Shown: piece after piece, positions 22,846 to 35,259 of the stretch
Position numbering within the stretch: the first letter of the stretch is position 1
Layout of the letters: each line of letters begins with the position of its first letter
NCBI RefSeq assembly: GCF_009730915.1
Contig: NC_052489.1
Location: 28,389,916 to 28,453,915, forward strand
Length of the DNA stretch: 64,000 nt
Reading direction: 5' to 3'
DNA from: Dioscorea cayenensis subsp. rotundata
Lineage: Eukaryota > Streptophyta > Magnoliopsida > Dioscoreales > Dioscoreaceae
Made by a program: the position numbers and the translations under genes
Notes under the pieces: generated by a model
Seen by the model: only the letters and a program-made list of their open reading frames with translations
Told to the model about the DNA's origin: nothing
The model's database searches: none

Positions 22846-25800
22846 TCACAACCGAGCAACATAAGAATTCGCTTGTGTGACATATCTCACCCACCGATAC
22901 GGATTATAGGTTTTTCGACTTTTTGGCAATCTGTAAGTATCTCACCTGGACATACAAAAATACAGAAGTTAGATGTCATTTTAAAATGTTTTTGAACTCT
23001 AAAAAATTTTCGGGTAATAAGGATGGTTTTCAGCAAGGGATGTCAGAGCAAATGAAAGAATTAGAAGAGCAGTGATCTAAAAAGAAGGGAAAATGATGGA
23101 ATTAAATATGGTGAAATCAAGCAAATGACTCACTTGAAGCCTTGATGCATTGTACATTGGTATGGTGAAATTCATGCTTACAGGGCCTGCTTCCCTTGTG
23201 ATATTTCCTACAACAGAAAATGAAAGTTGTAACAAATCGGATACTAAAATTACAAGAGGAAATTGAAAAAACAACAGTTTGGTTCATGATACGCGGTTTG
23301 ATGTCTTGCGTCTATTATAGCATGCACATCAAACAGCCAGGTTTAGGCCCTTGAAAATGTTCATGTAGTTTGGAGTGTACTACTTTGTCCACAGAAAATG
23401 TATTGTGAGATTCTATGGAACCATATCAGAACATAAATAGCAGTTTGGACCAGAATGGGTACCATATTAGCTATTTAAATCATGATTTTGATTTTAGACA
23501 ACATCGACTGACGATAACTGTGAATTGTAGGCCATACCATGAGATTCCTGAGAAAATGTGAGCTTTGCACGGAGAGTATGGTCAGATCCACCAACAATCT
23601 GAAATGAAATCAGAATAAATACATAATTCCAGACATGATAAACAGAAACTATGTGCTGGCTGTTGATCAAACACTAAAGAGTTGACAAGGTCCTTACCTT
23701 CTTCAGACACCATTCAAATTTCCTGCTTCCTTCCTTGAAATCTGTTGTTTGTCCAACAGCCCCAGCTTCCAACTCAAAACTGACTCTGCAGAAGTAATTG
23801 AAAAGAAATGATAAGACCAGCATAAAACAAAGTACATCCTTTGAGAAAAGATACATGTGAAAAAGGTTATGCTCCTGAAAAATATATAACTCCAGCTAAC
23901 AGAACAAATTCTATGATTATAATCAAGGTTAAGCTTTCCCAAACTAATGCTAAAATTGAGAAACTCTGAAAGTGGCAAGGTAGAGGACAAGCTTTGGCAA
24001 TGATAGCTCAATATAATGCTGAAGATAGAATAAGATAGAATGCAAATGGCATCGTCATTTAAGCCCTCCTATAAGAAATCCATCTATAGGGGTGTCATCA
24101 TTCATTGAATAAAGACCTAGAACACAAAACCTTGTTGTGTAAGTTGGCAGTGGCATTTGTACTGAGATTGTGTTTGCAGTAGCACTTGAAGGGAAGTCAG
24201 CCCGAATCTTCAGAATAACTTCAGCCTAATAAATCATCAAGAGAAAAATACTCAGATGCTAAAGCCGTGCATTCTAGTTGATTATTTATAACAACAAGAA
24301 CACAATCTTATTGTGGATTACTGCATGAACCACACCTTAGATGATCCAGCTTCTTCAACTAAGGCATTAATACGAAAAGGAGGCTTGAACTCTTGAGTCA
24401 TACGATAGTTCATCACAGAAAATTCCCCATCAGGAGGTACCTTGGAAAAGAACCAATAACCATTAATGCCATCAGTTGCAAAGAAAACAAATCAAGATTC
24501 TTAACAGAACTTCTATCTATGCCAAGTGTAATCCACGTAACCATATTGTGATCTTTTAAGCAGAAAATGATACAGTAAGTTGCAATCAGGCTGTCACTAA
24601 GTGCTCATTAAGTTCAACTCACCAAAGTCAAAGTCCTGTCAGAGTCGAAGCTGTCTAGATGTACAGATTCATGAAAGTTACAATCGTCAAGAACCACAAT
24701 GCCCCCTCCAGCAGAGCTACTATAATCTGTTGCATACAAGAACATATATAATAACTGAAGGTGTCAATTAACAACTCTTTGGCATTCGTAGAACTTAGAA
24801 TAGGCGGTACATGACTTATGGAAACTATAACATGAACCCAAAGTTCTTACGAGAACTTTATCTAAAATGCATACACTTCAGCTTTGGAAAACAAACATCC
24901 AGCAAAGTTTACAAAAAGCAAGTGAAAGAAGAAGGTTTTAGTGGCATGATGGTGCATCCAGAGGCATAGAAATTGCTATCAATGAGTTTAACTGGTAATC
25001 ATGCGTTCAATTCATCTAGTTGAAAATTCATTTAAAATCTGGAGAAAATGTCAGCTAAGGAGTAACCAAGTAAGTATATGCTGGAACCAGTGTTATGCCA
25101 TACAATCAAATATTTATGACTTGACAGCAACAGAACAGTAAAAGGTCACAACCTGAATTCAAATATAAAAATGTGAAATCAAAATAGGCAGCAAATTATA
25201 AGAATTACCATAGACAGATCCTCCGCCACTTCTGCCAATGCTCAGATCCTCATTGAGGGCCAAACGTATTTCTGGATTTCCTGTAAGGTAACTCTTCATT
25301 TGAATGGTGCCATCAATCTCAGAGGTAAGTATGTAGCCCTGTGAAGCTATTGTCAGTTTATATCCAAGCAAGAGGCAAAGTAACCGATTAAAGAATGCAA
25401 GCTTCTTGTAACAGCTATAACATAGAGCATTAAGAAAAAATAGAATTACAAAAGAAAGGAAGTAGTCATTGATGAGCATCTAAAGGAGGCAAAGCGCCTA
25501 TAATAGTTCATTTCAAATTTCTAATAGTAGCACCTCTGATTTTTTTTTTTCCTTTTCCAAAGAGTCATGATGCAAGCCAATTACTTCAGTATATTAATGG
25601 CTTTACCTCTGAAATGATGCAGCCACGTTCAAAATTAGTGTGTGAAATGCAATACGACTAATTGTCTGTGTGAGATCTCATTGATGTCAGTGATATAGCA
25701 TATAAATTTAGGCAAAATAAAAAGTTTTCTCCCAAGGTTTGGGGATTCCAAAACCAGTGAGAAATAAACCTATAGCAGAAAGAAGAATTTACAAACTTTA

Positions 25801-28023
25801 ATTAATAAATAAATGAGATCTCAGAAAGTTTAACCCAAGCCACCATTTTCCTTTCCATCTCACGTCTTCAATGCGTGCTAGTTATTAAAAAAGTAATACC
25901 CCTCTTTGAGTAAGCAAAGCAGCTTAAATAAAGGTGATAAAATGGGATCATGTAGCCACAGAATATTCAAATCTGTTTATGTTTTATGCAGCACTCAAGT
26001 TCGTGCTGATTTATATGCCTTATTAAAAAATGATCTAGAGAAAATTGAAAATTTACTTACACTAGAGCTGAATGTCACACTTATTTTTTCAATGATGTCA
26101 ACAAAAATTTCCTCTCTCTTTCTACCACCAGGCTCATTAGCTACAACAGATTTTGTAACAGCAGTACCTGGCATCCTTTTGCTTCCTTGCTGCAAATTTA
26201 AAAACAAAAGCAATTGATTATGTGCATGCAAGAATGAGGACAGAATGAGATTGAGATCATTATCAATAACATGAGAATTTGTTTCATTAGAGTACACAAG
26301 GATAAGGCGGATGAAAGATACCATAAACATGGCTGCAGGCCCAAGAGGTGGCAGGCGTGCAGCATCAATCACTATCGGTTCATTAAATACATAAGACTTC
26401 AAAACTTCTGTAGATGTAGTCTGTGGATAACCAAAGTCCTGAAAGAGGAAAAGAGGCAAGGAAATATTCAAGACAATAAACTATACCCAAAATCAAGATA
26501 TTTAATATGTTCCAAAAGATCCTAGTCTGATTCTTAACTAAGCAATGCTGTGCATCCCTCAAAATGCAGTCCACCAAATAACATAATAATTATATCATTA
26601 AGAAGAAAACAGAAGTATGAGTGACCCTCTAGAAGTAGATATTGTCATGAAAGAAGAATCTACATTATAAGAATACTATGTAATAGCTAATACTTTAATT
26701 TCTCCTAAGAAAGTACAATCACCAATAAATTCCTCAAAACCTACAGAGTCCCTGATATGGAATCATCACAAATACTTGTATCATCAAGACATGAGTTTTT
26801 TCATAGATGTCCAGTAGGTTTCATGAAGAAATTAAAAAATTTATATAGCAACGAGCATAAAAGGCAAAAGATACTCACAATGGCTTCATCGAGTAATTCG
26901 TACACAAGAACAAAATTTTTCCGTAAAGAATCTTCATTGAGAACGCCAAGGTAGTCTTTGATGACACGGGCAATTCTTTGTAGAAGCTCAATAACAAGTG
27001 ATGGTGAGACATTGACTCTAGTGGTTGCCACAAATAACAATCCAGCAACTTTCACATGAATGTAGTTAACCCCATCCACATTCTTAACAAAAGAAAAGAA
27101 AAACACACACACACACAGTCATACACAAAAGGAAATGTAAGAGAAAGTCCAAATGAAAATGGAAGACAACACTAGATTATAATAAATAAAGATCATGAAT
27201 GCCATTATCTTATTTTTGAATTGAAAAAAATGAATGCCCGATCCATGAGATGTGGTTTTTTCTATAAATACAAGCACTTAAGAAAAAATGCTTGTCATAA
27301 TCTTCAGAATATGCAAAGGAAAACTTCCCTATAATTCAGCCTAAACTCAAGAATGTGAAAGTTGAGTGAGGACCTACAGCTACCAATAATTCAATCTTGC
27401 ATAAGGGATCATCGAATTAGCTCCTTACTTGTTTCAATTTAAATTAGGCAAACCATTTTTTTCTTGATAATAGAAATCATTGATCACATAAACCGCAAGA
27501 AGGAGGCCAACTTTCTTGCTAGGTTGTAATAAAAATTCCAGATTTATACAAACTGATGATGGCTAAAATTCACAACTTTGGATCACATTTATCACTAAAT
27601 CATTCCAACAAAGCATCAGGCAACCCTAGAGGAGATTTCAAAAAATGCGGATACCTACAAAGACAGGGGGAGCCTCCTCAGGTTCATCTCCTTTCCAAAA
27701 CTTCACCTTCCGAAAGAATATCTCCGCGCTTCCCTTTGGCACCTCGCCACGATCTGCAACCAATTCTCAAACTCAAACCTTAATAACAATTTGCATCAAA
27801 ACCACAAAGTCATAGTAATCAAAATTCAAACAATAAATCAGAGATTCCCTCAAACAAATCCATAAAAGAAAAAGAAAAATCAAAGCAATAAGAGATCGTG
27901 GCCGATCGAATTCCTTATGGATCTGAGTAAATGGAAGGGAGATCGGAGAGAGGAACAGGGCTCACAATCGCGGAAGACGATGTTATCGCCGCGCTGAGAG
28001 AGCACGAACAACTGCGAGATCAT
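22846..28023 (-). CDS. AP4M: AP-4 adaptor complex subunit mu, 13 exons, one frameshift in the last exon
   Basis: Exons are 27966-28023, 27659-27753, 26879-27082, 26322-26438, 26061-26189, 25209-25338, 24623-24726, 24336-24440, 24131-24225, 23698-23785, 23538-23598, 23134-23207 and 22846-22945. The protein starts MISQLFVLSQRGDNIVFRD. The longin-like N-terminal domain spans about residues 1-140 (VNVSPSLVIELLQRIARVIK) and the mu homology domain about 175-452 (KRMPGTAVTKSVVANEPGGR onward). AP-4 mu recognises tyrosine-type sorting signals in cargo at the trans-Golgi network, for example vacuolar receptors. Length without the indel is 452 residues, as usual for the family. The last exon is 100 nt where 99 is needed: an extra A in AAAAA (about 22911-22915) creates an early TAA and removes about 20 C-terminal residues. 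An assembly error is likely. Confidence 0.95.
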
Positions 28024-28142
28024 GGCTTGCAACAAGAGAAGAGCTTTGCTGGGGTCTTCACCCCCTTTCGTCTTCTTCTCTTCTCTTCTCCAGTGACACA
28101 GCTCTCTGCTCGCCGGCACGTGCTCAACACGTGGCAATAATG

Positions 28143-28150
28143 CTTATATA
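28143..28150 (-). promoter_or_regulatory. Candidate TATA box of AP4M
   Basis: TATATAAG on the minus strand lies about 120 bases upstream of the ATG, consistent with a start site near 28115. Confidence 0.5.
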
Positions 28151-30245
28151 GGACCTATTTACGGACTTTAATTAAATCATCCATTTATGTAAAAAATGAC
28201 GACTTCAGTGATTTAATAGTAACCATTCAACAATGCAATTAACATTGTTATAAACAGCGCTATTCACTATGAAAAATATGATAAAGACAGTTTTAAGTTT
28301 TTAAAACAATTGTAATGGGATGTATGGTACTCTCTATCTCATCTGTTCGATCATAATCACAACAGTAATATAATGAATCAAAATCATTTAACTTAATTTG
28401 TAAACCTCCACCAAAAAAATATATATAAATAAAAACTAACACCAATCAACCTATTCAACCCAAATACAATTTTTTCCGTTTTTCATCACTGTTTTTTGGG
28501 TACTGTTATCCACTATCTTCCTTCATCCTTTTGTATGTTTTTAATAATTTCCTCTCTTTTGCTTTTTATTTATTTTTTGTATAAAACATATTGTCATATA
28601 AAAGACCAATCTACTAGGGATATATATAAATAACAATTCTATGAGTGATTTTCTATTAGCCGTTAGATTTGAATCCATAGACATCATATCATCCATTATT
28701 ATATAAACAATGACTTCAGTTGTCCACAGTACACAGGAAGCATAGTTTTCTCATCTCATTGTTCGATCATGATCATTAGCATAAACCTTTTGTTTATTGT
28801 TTTTCCCGTACCATTGCCCAATCTCTTTTCTCATTCCATGTCTATCTCTCTAGCAATTTCTCTTTCATACTTTTATGTTATTTGTGGACATTCTCCAAAT
28901 TTCCGCAAAAAATGTATTATTCCTACTTTTTGTATTTTTGGACTCTCTGCGAACTCTCGTAAAGAAATATATATATTACACACAGATTTGATAAACGGTC
29001 TATTTTTAAAAATAGAAAATAAATAAAACAATATCATTAGAATTGTTTATAAACCATTTGGTTTGATTTATTTGGAAACTGTGAGTTCAAATTTTTGAAG
29101 AATTTTTTTTTACTAACTTTATGGAAAAAATAATAGAAAAAAAAATCTCCAAATCGCAGTCAGCACGATTTAATTGATTTAAGGCGGGTAAACATTTGTT
29201 TTTGGATTCATATGTAAAAAAATAGATCTTAATTTATATTATTCAAAGAATATTTTTTTATAACATATTTGTTATAAATATGAAAAATTTACACCATGAA
29301 AAATTTAATATTTGAATTGATAGTGATTCGGTTTTTTTGAGATGGTTAGAAAATGAAATGCGAATTCTACTATTATAGAATGGTTATAATATTTTTGAGT
29401 ATACATACATATGAAAAATGAATTAAACTACTAAAAATTTATAAAAATATAAATTTAATATTTTTATAAAAAAATGCTTACTTATACCAATAGGTGTTGA
29501 TCAAAAGGTCGTTAAAAAAATCAACCCGATTCGGGTCAATTGATATCGATTCTCTACGTGAGGCGTTCGTTTTCGGGGAGGATCCGAGATCGAACCCTCA
29601 CTGCCTTACGCAGGTGAGGACATACGTGCCAGCGTTGAGTCTGCTCCCACGTATGCATATTCCTGCGCTCTACGGTCTGTCGGCTACAAAAAAATTTGTT
29701 AAATGTATTATCCAGCAACATTTGACTCTTAATCCAAAAGTAGAAAAAGAGGTAATCCTTCAAATTATGGAAATCCAAAACAACCAACCAATCAAATAAA
29801 TCATTTGTTTATTTTTTTCTCTAAAAATAAAATAAAATAAAATAAGACTCTTATCAGTGAGAATGCAATGTTAGTATGTTACAGAGTGATAGTGCCACCT
29901 TCATGACCATCAACCCTTCCCAACAAATGATACAGTGTGAGAGAGAGAGAGAGAGCATTAAAGCACGTTTAAGAAAGCTTGGGGCCCAATGACACAAATA
30001 ATAAAAAATCATAAAAATAAAATTAAATTAAAAAAAAGGAATAATAATTAATAGAAGAGAATGAGTGAAGGAGAAAGAGAGAGGATGAAGTGGCTAAATG
30101 TCCATGGCTTCTCATTCATTTTCTTATCACCAAGACAAGATGAGGTTGAATCCTCCCTTGGATTTCTATGCACTTTTGGCCCTTCACTTGGATATCTCTG
30201 GATAACCACATTAATTCCCTCTTTCTCCCTCTCTTTTTCTTTCTC
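28151..30245. other. Intergenic region between divergently placed AP4M and the TIGR01589-domain gene
   Basis: No gene is supported. A partly repeated segment occurs at about 28176-28365 and 28688-28785 (shared ATCATCCATT, TGACTTCAGT and CTCATCTGTTCGATCAT-like strings). A GC-richer, SINE-like island sits at 29480-29700, and a GA repeat at 29938-29957. The ORF at 28769-29026 has no recognisable feature. Confidence 0.5.
29480..29700 (-). repeat. Possible tRNA-derived SINE fragment
   Basis: The island is more GC-rich than its surroundings. On the minus strand it contains GAGGGTTCGATCTCGG, which resembles the RNA polymerase III B box (GGTTCGANTCC). An A box is not clear and target duplications were not found. 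It could instead be another short transposon fragment. Confidence 0.3.
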
Positions 30246-30252
30246 TATAAAA
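30246..30252 (+). promoter_or_regulatory. TATA box of the TIGR01589-domain gene
   Basis: TATAAAA within TCTCTATAAAACCCTC lies about 125 bases upstream of the ATG and is followed by a CT/CTT-rich leader, typical of a plant 5'UTR. Confidence 0.7.
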
Positions 30253-30376
30253 CCCTCTCAAATATCTTTGTTCTTTTGTCTTCTTCTCTTCTTCTTCTTC
30301 TTCTTCTTTATTCCTTCCATTTCCTTTCTTTATTCTCTTATTACCACTCTCCCAACAGAAGAATAATAAAAGCAAT

Positions 30377-31227
30377 ATGCATCATCATCATCATCATCAT
30401 TCTCAGCTCCTCCCTTGTTTGCAATGCCACCCACAAAGCTATATTAGAATGGTGATTAATTAATGATTATTTAATCAAGAACAAGTTTTATTTAATTTTA
30501 TTTTCTCAATTTGATGATGATTATTATATATATATATATGTGTACAGGTTCAACATTTGATTGAGAGATGTCTCATACTACGTATGAACCGTGATGATTG
30601 TGTTCAAGCTCTTGCCCAGTATGCATGCATTCGACCTCTTGTCACACTTGCTGGTATTATTTATTTATTTATTAAGTTAATTAAGTAAATTTTGGTGTGA
30701 ATATACATAAACATAAATGTTTGGTTTTACCAACTTAAATTTGCTTGCAGTTTGGAAAGGATTACTAAAAGAGAACAAGGGTTTCTTCCACTCATACTTG
30801 CATGAAATTTCACCAAGACATTATAACTGTAAGCTCACTCTCTAATATATATATTATTTCTAATATTTTTAAAAAATGAGACAATTTACTATTTATATTA
30901 TTCATCCGGAATGAAAAAGGGATTTAAATTTCTAATATAAGACTCCTGTGCTTTTTACCGTTGGGCTATATAAATATTAGTCTTACTCTAGTTTTTTTCT
31001 ACTAACATGTAATAATATGCACAGATGCATAACATTTCTAAATTTATCATTATATGAGTCTCTAAATTAATTATACTGTTTTTATTATTGCAGATAAAGC
31101 TCATGGGAGATTTTCAGGGTTTGGTAGAAGGAAGCAATGGAAAATGTCATGGAAAAATGATGAAAGAAAAATGGCCAAATATATAGTTCAATTTCATGAT
31201 AGCCAAATTTCAAAGCCTAGACTATAA
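30377..31227 (+). CDS. Small plant-specific protein with TIGR01589 (A_thal_3526) domain and N-terminal His tract, 130 aa
   Basis: Four exons join in frame: 30377-30451, 30548-30653, 30751-30828 and 31094-31227, all with GT-AG borders, total 393 nt ending in TAA. The protein starts with Met followed by seven histidines (CAT repeats), then SQLLPCLQCHPQSYIRM. Residues about 26-75 form the conserved core: VQHLIERCLILRMNRDDCVQ, IRPLVTLAVWKGLLKENKGF and FFHSYLHEI. This matches the plant-specific TIGR01589 domain, whose biochemical role is unknown. The C-terminal 45 residues are basic (RRKQWKMSWKNDERK) and may favour nuclear location, which is a guess. The CAT run is a coding microsatellite and may vary in length. 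No signal peptide or membrane segment is seen. Confidence 0.87.
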
Positions 31228-34200
31228 ATAAATAATTCTATGCAAACTGGTTGATTTATTTTAAATCATTTTATTATCTTGATCCAGGATAATTCCAGGG
31301 TGCATTCCTATTTCTTCTTTTTAAATCATTTTTTTCTTCATATTATTTCCATTGCTTTTTATTTTTCCTACAAATAAAAATTAATATTATCTCTATCTCT
31401 ATCTCTCCATCTCCATTTTTTCATATAAATACGAGGAAATTCTAATTAAAGAGTGCAAATGAAGGCTTTTTTCCCCGTTGAATATACCTCATAACTACAT
31501 AAATAATCCCAGAAAATTAGTTTAAAAAAAATAAAAAATCCTCAAAACCTGCTTAACAATTACTTAGCATATCTACTGCTGGAACTCAGCCTGCAAAAGA
31601 GAACGAATCAGACATGATGTGGCACAACACTCTATTTCTGTCTGTACATATAACAACAAAACTTAAAAAAATAAAAAAATAAAAAAATAGAGAAAACCCC
31701 CAATGTATTACAAATATTTCATACTCTGATTAAAAAGTAAAATAAAATTTAATAAGGAATTCAAGTCCCAGAGTGCACACACAGATATATAGATACAAAA
31801 ACAAGTATTACTTTGCTACTTCATATGTGGGGGAGATATCAAACACATTCAAACCAACAAACCAACCTATAACTTAATCTACCTTAATCTCAAAATAAAT
31901 TATCCTCGAAATTAGAAAAATCGAGCCATAATTTTCTTACAAGGCGAAAGTAAAATAAAAATGTCATGAAAGGAGTATCTAATAAGGCACATCACATTAT
32001 TGAAAAATTTGTTATCAATTAGTCAAATTCAAAGGAATGCATCAAAGCCCAAAACCCCAATTCAGAGCAGCAAATTGATCTAATTCAGAGTTGAAGTCAT
32101 TTGGCAGCATAACTTTGAAGCCATATTAATTGTCAGTTAGGGCCCCCTTCAGTTAAGAAACACTTCAATGCAAACCAGTAGATTCCTCATACAATGCAGC
32201 TAAACAAATTCATTGGGCAACTATGACATTGCAAAGACTAGTACCTGTTGGTCCTAACAGCTGCAGCAAATTAAATATTTCTACCAACCTACTTTCCCCA
32301 CTTCTTCATTTGCTATTGAGACAAGTACACCACAATTATCATTCAATTTCTTCATTGTCACTTAAGAGCTGTATAAACATTAAAGAACAAAATGATATTA
32401 GCTTCGCGATAGTACTGATCACAAACACATATCCACTGCTTTGATATAAAAAAAGAAATTTAATTTTCCATCAACATTAGAGCTCCGTCCTTCAAACAAT
32501 GGCCAAAGATTTAACCATGATTCCCATTCTTGTTTGGAACAAACGGCCTATGATCTCAAATGAAGAATACTGCAGCATTTGTTTCACAAAAAATCATTTG
32601 TAAACTGATTTCTGATGGGTGCAAAAGGGTGTAAGTTTGAGGTCAAAATTAATATTGCAGACCTTACAGGGGGATCACAATTTATATACCAAGCAATATT
32701 CTTCATTAAGGCTCAATGCTCATTCGAGGCATGTAGACAACAACTTCACTTGATGCATGTTATTAACAGATCCAGAACCATTTTTTCAGAAAAGAATGGG
32801 TATAAATATCCACAGGCCAATTTAGAATAATGATTTATAGTTTTCCTTATGGCCTTAATTCACATTAAGGACACACTGAAAGATTTTCTATGATGTCACC
32901 TATCTCATGCCATCAAGTTCATATATATCAACCATGAACATTGAGTCTCCACAACTTCAATAAATATGAATAGGGCTTATGTCCTCAAACTGAGCTCAGA
33001 TTATAGATATCAAAGGCCATTTTATACAGAGAATTTAGTCACAACAGATTCCTCATAAAGGGAACAGTCTTTTTGAAGAGCGCTATCATCATGTTTTACA
33101 TTTTGTTTATGCCACTACTTCATTAGGTTTTTGGTTGGTGAGCTATGTATTAAATAATTTTCCTTCCCATGCCTTTAAAAAGGAAAATGAAAATAATACC
33201 ACTATTCAATTGGCATTTACATTTTTTTTCTCTAAATAGACTTATAAGCAGTTGTGCATTGTGGACGGTTTAATAATTTACTGCAGTCTAAATCCCAAAG
33301 CTATACTATACAACATCACAGTGTAAAAATATTGACCTCTGCCGAATAAACCAAAACAAAAATCTTACGAGATCCCAAAAAACAAGTCTCTATCTTGAGA
33401 GTTTTTTTTGCTCTAACTCAAATCTTGTTCAAGATGACTGTACTGTGCTTACTCACAGTTGTCCCCTCAAAAACCAAACATTAAGAATTTAATAAACAGG
33501 AACCTAAAATATAATGTAGACCACTAGAAAATAAAAAACGAAACAAGAAAAATACTAAAGGGAAGACATAGCATTTACTCAAGATATATCTGCATGCCCA
33601 AATTAATCAGATTTGTCTTCCAAATTAAGCCATTATAAATGATCCGCAGCAATGAATGCATTCAGATAGTGGCAAGTAGCTCAGGAAAAATGGAACAATA
33701 CAAACAAGTACCTATAGACGACATGTAAACATGATAATTTGCCCAGCAGCCACAAAAGAAAAAACATCAAAACAATACTAGCATAACATCAACAATTTAT
33801 AAGCCTTTGTCAAACAGCCAGAATGATTCAATTTCCGCAGAACTTGGATAATTTATCCACTTCCTACAATTGTTTGTAAACATGTCTCACCATAGTTCCC
33901 AATACATATATTTGTCCAAATACCAAAGCAATGATTTTGCAAAATGCAGTCAAGAACTCCCAAATAGAAACATCAATCAAGCAAACAAGAGGTTAAAACT
34001 AATGCCATACCTTTGTAACTACTGCTCTGTCAGCAAATTACAAAGAGCCCCCCTCTTCCACCAAGCAAGCTGCAAACTCAAACACCCAAACTGACCAATG
34101 GTAGGTCACATTGATTCAATCAAATTTTTGCTGCAATGACAATTCTCACACTATGAAGGAGTCACAAGTCATTGTCCCGTAAAATACTAATACAGAAATC

Positions 34201-34274
34201 AGTAAAAACAGCAACTTAATCTATTAATCATACAACAACAAGCTCACAGCGTTGGTAGCAATAGCAGCAGTCTG
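31228..34274. other. Non-coding region between convergent genes
   Basis: No exon or domain is recognised on either strand in about 3 kb. The left end should hold the 3'UTR of the TIGR01589-domain gene and the right end the 3'UTR of the minus-strand J-protein gene, possibly with 3'UTR introns. Short ORFs at 32223-32444, 32615-32830 and 33870-34094 show no motif. Confidence 0.5.
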
Positions 34275-35259
34275 CTAATCAGTCCGAATGGAGAACTCAT
34301 CATCCTTGAGGAAAGGGAGGTTCTGCAAATTCCCCAGCAACTCCTCTGTGGAATCTAAATCTATATGAAACTCCACATCATCCTCAACCATACTCTTCTC
34401 TTCTGGACCCCCTCCTGCAACCTCATTTATATTGATCCCCGTCGCCTTGATGGCCTCCGAGGTTAATACTTTCTTTCTCATGTTCCCTCCAACCTTCTTC
34501 CTCGCTACCTTCTTGCTCCTTCCCGTGCCACCTGTCGCAGGGGCATCACCATTCTTCTCTGGAAACGTGGCGTCCCTGGAATTAGGGCTAAAGTTCGGAT
34601 CTTTAGGGGTGTTAGAATCTGGGTTTTGAGGGAAGAATGGAATGAATGGCTTCCAGTGGGAATCGATGGGGGATGAGGGGAAGCCGATGGGGAAGAAAGC
34701 CCAGGAGCAAAAGTAGGAATCTGTGCCGGGAACGATGGGGGGCGGCTCCGGAAGCGCCTTGGCCTGGAATACCCGGCTACACGACGGGCACCGGAGATTG
34801 CGATCAAGGTACTCCCCGAGCATACTGGTGAACGTGGCAGCACGCCGGGCAAGCGGTCCAGAAGGGAGATGCGTTAGTTGGCGATGATCGCTCGTTGGAG
34901 ATAGCAGAGAAGGCATCGGAGAGGACCTTCGAGGCCTGAGCGGCTGAGGGGAGGTGGTTCCTGTCGGGGCGAAGGAGGAGGGCAAGGCGGCGGAAATTGC
35001 GGCGAGGGGCTGAAGGGTCTGTCCGGGCGGCGGATCGATCGAGGCCGAGGATAGAGAAAGGGTCAGCAGGGTGGGTCTGGGCGGCGAGAAGGACCTCGGC
35101 GATCGCGAGGACGTGGTCGACGCCGTCGATGAGGGGATCGTGCTCGAGGGCCTGCTCAGCGAATCGCTTGCTTCCGACGAGATCGTGCGCTGCGAGGAGG
35201 CGCTCGGCGATGGCGAGGTTGCGCGCCGCCTCCGTGCGGTTGCCGGCGCTGGTGTCCAT
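34275..35259 (-). CDS. Intronless J-domain protein with a Cys-pair motif, HPD replaced by RPD, one frameshift
   Basis: The start chosen is the ATG at 35259 (MDTSAGNRTEAARNLAIAER), not the longer ORF start at 35300, which is in a different frame. An N-terminal helical region (about 1-60) is followed by the J domain, DPFSILGLDRSAARTD to about residue 130. Its loop reads ALLLRPDRNH, so the essential His of HPD is Arg. Next come two Cys pairs (CPACC near residue 138 and CPSC about 20 residues later) and a basic-acidic C-terminal region (GRSKKVARKKVGGN, EEKSMVEDDVEF). The layout fits the plant J-protein family related to DUF3444 proteins, here a short form. The span is 985 nt, one base over 328 codons; an extra G in CGGGGAG (about 34815-34818) breaks the frame between the Cys pairs. 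Base composition is far more GC-rich than neighbouring DNA. Confidence 0.85.

Noticed and set aside
30061-30366. A 101-codon ORF just before the TIGR01589-domain gene
   Set aside because: It spans the TATA box and CT-rich leader, and its low-complexity F/S/L sequence has no homology I recognise.
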